This document shows positions 58,776-64,000 of a DNA stretch of 64,000 nucleotides, in pieces. Under the pieces are notes generated by a model, which was not told the DNA's origin, ran no database searches, and saw only the letters and a list, made by a program, of their open reading frames with translations. The stretch spans positions 43,322,134 through 43,386,133 of the forward strand of contig NC_030831.1 of NCBI RefSeq assembly GCF_001704415.2, in the 5' to 3' direction. How positions within the stretch are numbered: position 1 is the stretch's first letter; each line of letters opens with the position of its first letter. Position numbers and translations under genes: made by a program. Source of the stretch: Capra hircus. Its lineage: Eukaryota > Chordata > Mammalia > Artiodactyla > Bovidae.

Positions 58776-59999
58776 GTCTCTTGAAATTAAAAAAGGATAC
58801 TATTCAATACCCATCAAATGGCATGAACCCTGCCAAGAAGCCTCACTGATCTCATCTCTTCTCAAATTCCAAACAAAGCCCCAATGGCCCCTACATCAAA
58901 GGATGTCTTTAATAATATGCATTCCACTGTTCTTCCTGGAAAAACCTATTACCAATCTTACCATTATTTTAAACCAAGATGTGCTCATAATTTTGAAGGT
59001 GTCCTTTATACATCTAAAGCTAAATGTACATCAAAAATATTTTCATTAGATGGTTATTTAAGGTCCACAGGGCTGCTAAGATCATACAGCAGTTTTCAGC
59101 TCTAGAACTACTGTTAATAACTCCTGTGGCTCACAGGAAAAACACATTCTACTCTAGCGGAGCCGGGAATACAAACTAAATCCTATCAATGACTACTCTC
59201 TAAAGAACAGGTATATTAAAACTGGTCTGAAGGTCAGTCAAGTGCACCAGTGATAAATAGAAGATTGTGTATCAGGAGCCTGAGTGAGTGTCTAACTTCT
59301 GAATTAATGATGTGAATGAAAACTTCATCAACATGTATATAAGAAACTTTTATACCAGGCAATAATGTCTTTTTATGACTACAAACACATAAACACTGGG
59401 GAAAATTAAAATTTCAAGTAAGCCACCTAAGATAAATCACATACCCTCTTGATTCTAACCAACAAATCACCCTCCTGTCATCACAGAAATATTTCATAAA
59501 CATACTACCCATTTTAAGATCCTGATTCATATTTTCTGCCTTTTAAAATATTCTCTAAAGAACTAATTTTTCCTTCTTCTTTAATCTCCTTCAGCCATAT
59601 ATCATGCTACTATCATGGACACATTAGTAAATGACTTAAAGTTACATCTGAATGCCAAATAAAATTATCCATTCTTGTTTTCTTCTAATATTGGTTTCAT
59701 TTCCATGCCTCCTACATTTTTCTATTTCTGTTACAATGCATTTCTAACTTTTTAATTCAACCCAAATGGGGATATTCTGTATGTGCTGATACTATTAAAA
59801 GAAAACAAGAACTAAAAATCAATTACTGCTACCACATTCAATTCCAAAACCAAGAATGAATGGGAAGTGCTATTTCTTTCATGGAACTAAATGGAGTGAC
59901 ACTGCTGATAGTGGTAAGAACCAACTATTCAACAACCGCAGAGGGAACAGTGACCAGCAGAAAGATTCCCCATAAATAACACCTGTCACCTCCCAGACC
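58776..59999. other. Intron 1 DNA, nothing recognised
   Basis: AT-rich. No named feature. Confidence 0.4.
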
Positions 60000-60186
60000 A
60001 GGGGTTCTCAACCAGGGACAGCTGGCCAAGCCTGGAGACTTCAGCTGGGAGAGGGGGCGGGTGATGACCAGCATCTGGTGGATAGACCCCAGGGATGATG
60101 CTCAACATCCTACACAGGCAAAGGAGAGTGCCCACAACAAAGAACTATTCAGTCAAAAATGTCAGTGCATAGGCTGAGAATCCATA
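60000..60186 (+). mobile_element. MER20-type hAT MITE
   Basis: 'caggggttctcaaccaggga' start, 'gcatctggtggatagacccc', 'atgctcaacatcctacacag', 'acaacaaagaactattcagt'. Matches the remembered MER20 layout. Confidence 0.75.
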
Positions 60187-60274
60187 AACTCGACATGTGT
60201 CCCAATTCTGGGTAAAAAAATACAGAAGCACCATGGTGCTGTGAAAGGACCACAAGATCAGGGAGAGAGGGAAC

Positions 60275-60480
60275 TAAATTTTACTGAGTAGTTGCCACCT
60301 ATCAAGCCTTGCATTGGGCACTTTACACATACCATCTCACTTAAACCTCCATCCCATGGGAGAAAAGTGATCTATTCTCATTTTATAGATGAGAGGTTGA
60401 ACTCAGGGAAATTAAGGACTATTCAAGGTCACTCATCCAGAAATGGAAGGAATCATGATTCCAAATCAAACCAAACCTGT
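60275..60480 (-). repeat. MIR SINE (minus)
   Basis: 'gcattgggcactttacacat', 'accatctcacttaaacctcc', 'tctcattttatagatgagag', 'aaggtcactcatccagaaat'. Confidence 0.8.
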
Positions 60481-60665
60481 TCCTTTCCACAAAGGCTAGA
60501 GGTTAAAAGACCAGGATTTGATTCAAAGAGTTACCAATATGAATTTGAGCACATCACTCCTCAACCTGCATTTAGAAAGTAAGTCAATGGATACCATCTG
60601 AAAATACAAATGCTGTCAAATGCCAACAATTATGCTAAACATCTTATAACAAAAAACAAAGTGCT

Positions 60666-61758
60666 CTCTCCGGCTTGCCATCTTGGCCAACATGGCCGCC
60701 CCCTCGCTCCCTGCGTGGTTGGCTTTGCAGACGCGAGCCAGGACCCTTCGTGCCTTTTCCACCGCTGTGTCTCCTGTCACTGGTGCTCCGAGACTAAGCC
60801 CGCCTACAACAGAAAGAACCTCCAGACATGAACAGCCACCAAGAAGAAAGGCACTACCTCCCAGGACAGAGAAAATGTCTGTTGACCAGGACTGGCCTAG
60901 TGTTTACCCTGTTGCAGCTCCATTTAAACAGTACCTCTTCCTGTTCGAATGGGTTATCCAGTAAAAATGGGAGTGCCCATGGCTAAGGAGGGAAATCTGG
61001 AGCTTCTAAAGATTCCCAATTTTCTGCATTTGACTCCTGTAGCAATTAAAAAGCACTGTGAGGCTCTTAAAGATTTTTGCACTGAGTGGCCCGCTGCGTT
61101 AGACAGTGATGAGAAATGTGAGAAGCATTTTCCAATTGAAATGGACACAGCCGATTACGTTTCATCAGGACCATCTATTCGAAACCCCAAAGCACGAGTA
61201 GTGACCTTAAGGGTTAAACTTTCCAGTTTGAATTTGGATGATCATGCAAAGAAGAAACTTATTAAACTAGTGGGAGATCGATACTGCAAGAGCACAGATG
61301 TGCTTACCATCAAGACAGACAGGTGCCCTTTAAAGAGACAGAATTATGATTATGCAATGTATCTACTAACAGTTTTATACCATGAGTCTTGGAAAACTGA
61401 AGAGTGGGAGAAAAAGAAGACTGAAGCAGATATGGAAGAATATGTATGGAAAGACAGCTCCTCAGAAAAAAACATCCTGGAGACCCTTTTCCAAATTAAA
61501 GCTGCTGAGAAAAATCCAGAACTAAGTAAAGAGGAGCTCCTTAGTACTAAAGAAGTTGAAGATTACAAAAATTCTGTTGTTAGTCTTAAGAATGAGGGTG
61601 ACAATGAGCATACCCTTTCTCAGTACAAAGAATCAGTGAAGAGACTATTACATTTGACGTGAATTATATAGAAAAATTTCCTTGATTTACTAATTTTATG
61701 ATACATATGTAATCAATTTGATATAAAGTTGAAAATTTTTTTAAAAAACAAACAAACA
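60666..61758 (+). pseudogene. MRPS35: MRPS35 processed pseudogene (retrocopy)
   Basis: An intronless copy of the mRNA for mitochondrial small-subunit ribosomal protein mS35. It starts with a short 5' UTR (60666-60691), then ATG at 60692 with the mitochondrial-targeting N-terminus (MAAPSLPAWLALQTRARTLR). It continues through RRKALPPRTEKMSVDQDWPS to about 60933. A 7-nt deletion there, after the VAAPFK codons, shifts the frame. From 60949 the frame is open for 237 codons (GYPVKMGVPMAKEG to KESVKRLLHLT) and ends at TGA 61660-61662. A 3' UTR with a TATAAA-type signal and an A-rich tail follows. The 15-bp target duplication aaaaaacaaagtgct is at 60651-60665 and 61759-61773. It is antisense to SPIRE1. 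The parent gene makes a mitoribosome 28S-subunit protein. This copy lacks a frame-intact start. Confidence 0.96.
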
Positions 61759-61774
61759 AAAAAACAAAGTGCTT

Positions 61775-63110
61775 CTTAGAATGGAAGTTCATGATTACCA
61801 TTTCTCCTTAAAAACAGAATTTATACAAGGGTGCAGAGTACCAAGTTGTACAGCGTTTTTAAGAATCAAGAGTAAACGTTCAGAAGATATGGTGCCTTCC
61901 ACCACCACACAACTACTCTTAATACTAGAAAGAAAGAAATTATCTAATATAAACAATATTTTTGTATGAACTTCCCAGATTTTCAATCAATTGACCCAAA
62001 AAGCTGAAGACCATTTCAGCAACTTTGGTGGGGCTCTCTCCACAACAGAGGAGGAAAAGGATAGATTACAAGTTCAATACTGCTGCTGTGGGAAACAACT
62101 CTGCCATTCTCTCCAGAGAGCCAGAATGTATTCCAAGAGATCAATACATTATCATTCATACCAATGATATAAAATGTAAATCATTTCAACATAAGGTTAT
62201 GACTTTTTAAAAACCTACCACCAGAATCCATCAATCTTTGACAACTAAACTACTGGTAGGTTCACAAACACAACTTGAAATCTGGGATTAAATTCAAGGA
62301 TAATGTAAACAAAAAGAAGTTTGTTCTTTCTAGAAGTCATCACAACTAATGCGACTTCTAAAAGCAGGCTGCACACAAACACTTTTCCCCTTGAAATCTT
62401 GGATCTCCAGGCATGGTTTTGCTGTATTTTATAAAAGTATATTTTCATATCATATTAATACACTGTAAATAAATTATAACTGCAACTATTTCCCACTAAT
62501 ATTGTCCAAGTTTAAAAGCAATAGACACATCAAATAAACTAAAAATTTGTTTGAAATAATTTCAAAACAATCATTAAAAGACTGGCTTTAAACAAAATTC
62601 TAAAAATCTGTTTACCCAACACCAAATATAAATAATAAATGTTCTGTTGGAATTGACAGAACTGATAACACACTCTTTTGACTGTTCTCTATTCTAATCA
62701 ATAAGAATTTTCATTAAAACTCTATTCTGAAGTACATCTTTCACTTTAAGCATTCTGACACTTCCATCAACTTTCTAAAACTAAGAGTAGATTTTTTAAA
62801 TATTTTTAACATATTTGTCCCTCAGAAGACTGAATTAAACAAAAACTAATAGAAGAAACATTACCAATCTCTTTAACATCGACAGATATTTGGGTAAACT
62901 GCAGCTATACACTGATGGGCAGGTGGTAATCCCAAAGAATTTACATCAGATAATAACCTAAGTAAAACCCATTCTATCTGACATCCAGTCAACTTTTTAC
63001 TTTACAAGCCTGTTTTTCATTACAATAAATTTTAACGTACAGGGAAATCGTATTATATTGTTTGTCTGTTTTTAACCAGTCTCTTCATTTCTCCCCAAAT
63101 AGCAGAATTC
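61775..63110. other. Intron 1 DNA, nothing recognised
   Basis: AT-rich sequence with short open frames only. No repeat or exon named. Confidence 0.4.
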
Positions 63111-63149
63111 CCCTCAGGGCTCAGATTTCTTTACATTTCCAACCGAGGG

Positions 63150-64000
63150 AATATCGCTGTCCATCTCTGAAAACCACGATCTGCTGACAGCTTCCCGCGA
63201 AGGCGCAGCGGCCGGGGACCAGGTGCGGGCGAACCTGGGCAGCGCCGAGCGCATCCCACCTGGGTTCGGCCGCGAGCCGCACGAGCGCGCGTCCCACGAC
63301 CGACCCCGCTCCTCCCCCGCCGGCCGCCGGCTGGTCGCCTCGACAGGCCGCAAACTGACCCTCAGACCCACGCCCCCTCCCGGGGCCGCCTCCAGACCCT
63401 CGCCCACGCACCAACCCACTCCCGCGGCGCTCGGCCGCAGACCTGGCCCGCGTCCCCGGCCTCCCGGGGCGGGGGAGGGGGAGCTGGGGGGAAGGGCCCG
63501 GGGCGCGGCAGGGGTCCTCCGTGGGACATGGGGGACCGCGGTGGGGGAAGGGCCTCGGGGCCTCGGCCAAGGTCCTCCAGTGGGAGACTGAGAAGTAAGC
63601 AGGTCGGAGGGCCGAAGGCTGGGGTAGGGGAGGGTCCTGGTGGGGCCGGCGCCCGGGTGAGGGTCCTCCGTGGACCGTGGGAAATGGGGGCCGCGAGGAA
63701 GGGTCCGGGGTCCAGAGCTGGGGACTGAGCGTCGCGAGCGGCGGGGAAAGGGCCCGCGGCGGGCCTCCTGCGGAGGAAGGGGGTCGCGGGGGACGGCTCA
63801 CCCGCGTCGCCGGTGGCGGGCGCCAAGGTGACGGCGCCGTCCCTCCACAGGCGGATCTGCGCGGCCGAGCGCACCCGGCGGCGGGGCTGGCGGCGGCCGG
63901 CGTCCGCGGCGCGCAGGGAGCCGCAGCACTGATAGCACACGGCCCACGCCTGCTCCTCGTTGATGGGCTGATTGTAGAGCCGCAGGATCTCCTCCAGGCT
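63150..64000. promoter_or_regulatory. SPIRE1: CpG island at the SPIRE1 5' end
   Basis: An abrupt change near 63150 from AT-rich DNA to very GC- and CpG-dense DNA that runs to the window edge. It covers exon 1 and the first 650 bases of intron 1. Many CCGCCC/GGGCGG-like boxes occur. The open frames here (63114-63940, both strands) reflect GC bias, except for the exon 1 frame. The core promoter and start codon lie beyond the right edge. Confidence 0.9.
63802..64000 (-). CDS. SPIRE1: SPIRE1 exon 1 (partial, KIND domain start)
   Basis: 199 nt: 66 complete codons in frame from 64000 downwards plus one G. It reads SLEEILRLYNQPINEEQAWA, then VCYQCCGSLRAA, then a basic RRQPRRRVRSAAQIRLWRDG segment, and ends AVTLAPATGDA with a split glycine codon. 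This is the N-terminal part of the Spire KIND domain, including the LRLYNQPINEEQAW helix. The donor GCGG|GTGAGC at 63802/63801 is strong and phase 1, which fits exon 2. The start codon and about 40 preceding residues (by the remembered human protein) are off the window. Confidence 0.95.

Larger units (their letters stand above)
46485..63801 (-). other. SPIRE1: SPIRE1 intron 1 (about 17.3 kb)
   Basis: The donor is GTGAGC at 63801 downwards, inside the CpG island. The acceptor is TTACAG at 46485-46490. It contains L2, L1, CHR, Bov-tA and BovB copies and the MRPS35 processed pseudogene in antisense. Confidence 0.88.
1..64000 (-). other. SPIRE1: SPIRE1 gene, 5' part (partial, three exons)
   Basis: The gene spans the window on the minus strand and is cut at both edges. 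Three exons join in frame: 63802-64000 (phase 1 end), 46450-46484 (completes a glycine codon, ends phase 0) and 2634-2867 (phase 0). The joined protein matches the KIND domain of the Spire-1 actin nucleator. In the known family this N-terminal domain is followed by WH2 repeats, a Spire box and an FYVE-like zinc finger, none of which is in the window. Spire proteins nucleate actin together with formins on vesicle membranes. Human SPIRE1 lies on 18p11.2, and cattle chromosome 24 is the expected syntenic place (known, not checked here). Confidence 0.95.

Noticed and set aside
63121..63801. A 226-codon minus-strand open frame and overlapping frames in the GC-rich right end
   Set aside because: It lies in intron 1 beyond the exon 1 donor or in other frames. 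GC bias removes stop codons. No family motif apart from the exon 1 part.

Overview
The window is nuclear DNA from a ruminant, most likely cattle or another bovid. The evidence is the repeat content: BovB LINE copies, Bov-tA/Bov-A tRNA-derived SINEs, CHR-type SINEs and bovine-type L1 3' ends, lying over older mammalian MIR, L2, MER5A/MER20, MLT1 and L1M fossils. There is no prokaryotic or organellar feature.

The whole window lies inside the 5' half of one minus-strand gene, SPIRE1 (Spire-type actin nucleator). Three coding exons are readable. Exon 1 (63802-64000, running off the right edge) is inside a CpG island. A 35-nt exon 2 lies at 46450-46484, and exon 3 is at 2634-2867. They join in frame (phase 1, then phase 0) into a continuous N-terminal stretch of the Spire KIND domain of about 156 residues. 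All have GT/AG splice sites. The introns are about 17.3 kb (intron 1), 43.6 kb (intron 2) and more than 2.6 kb (intron 3, off the left edge).

The introns are mostly transposon sediment. Intron 1 contains a processed pseudogene of mitochondrial ribosomal protein MRPS35 on the plus strand (60666-61758). It has a 15-bp target-site duplication, an A-rich tail, and one 7-nt frame-breaking deletion. Intron 2 contains an old L1 'layer cake' (34080-38810) with at least six later insertions, a BovB inserted into a BovB (16808-18125), an L1 plus SINE dimer inserted into a CHR SINE (51240-53297), two SINEs at one repeated target site (43972-44380), L2 fossils on both strands, two MLT1 LTRs and several microsatellites. 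Intron 3 contains an internally inverted L1 with a Bov-tA inside it.

No new biological system is evident. The points most worth a second look are the divergent microexon 2 of SPIRE1, its unusual exon 1 donor position compared with what I recall of the human protein, the nearly intact MRPS35 retrocopy, a few unexplained reading frames, and several insertions dated by clean target-site duplications. Family names of repeats were assigned by eye from remembered consensus sequences, so boundaries are approximate (often within 10-30 bases) unless a target-site duplication fixes them.
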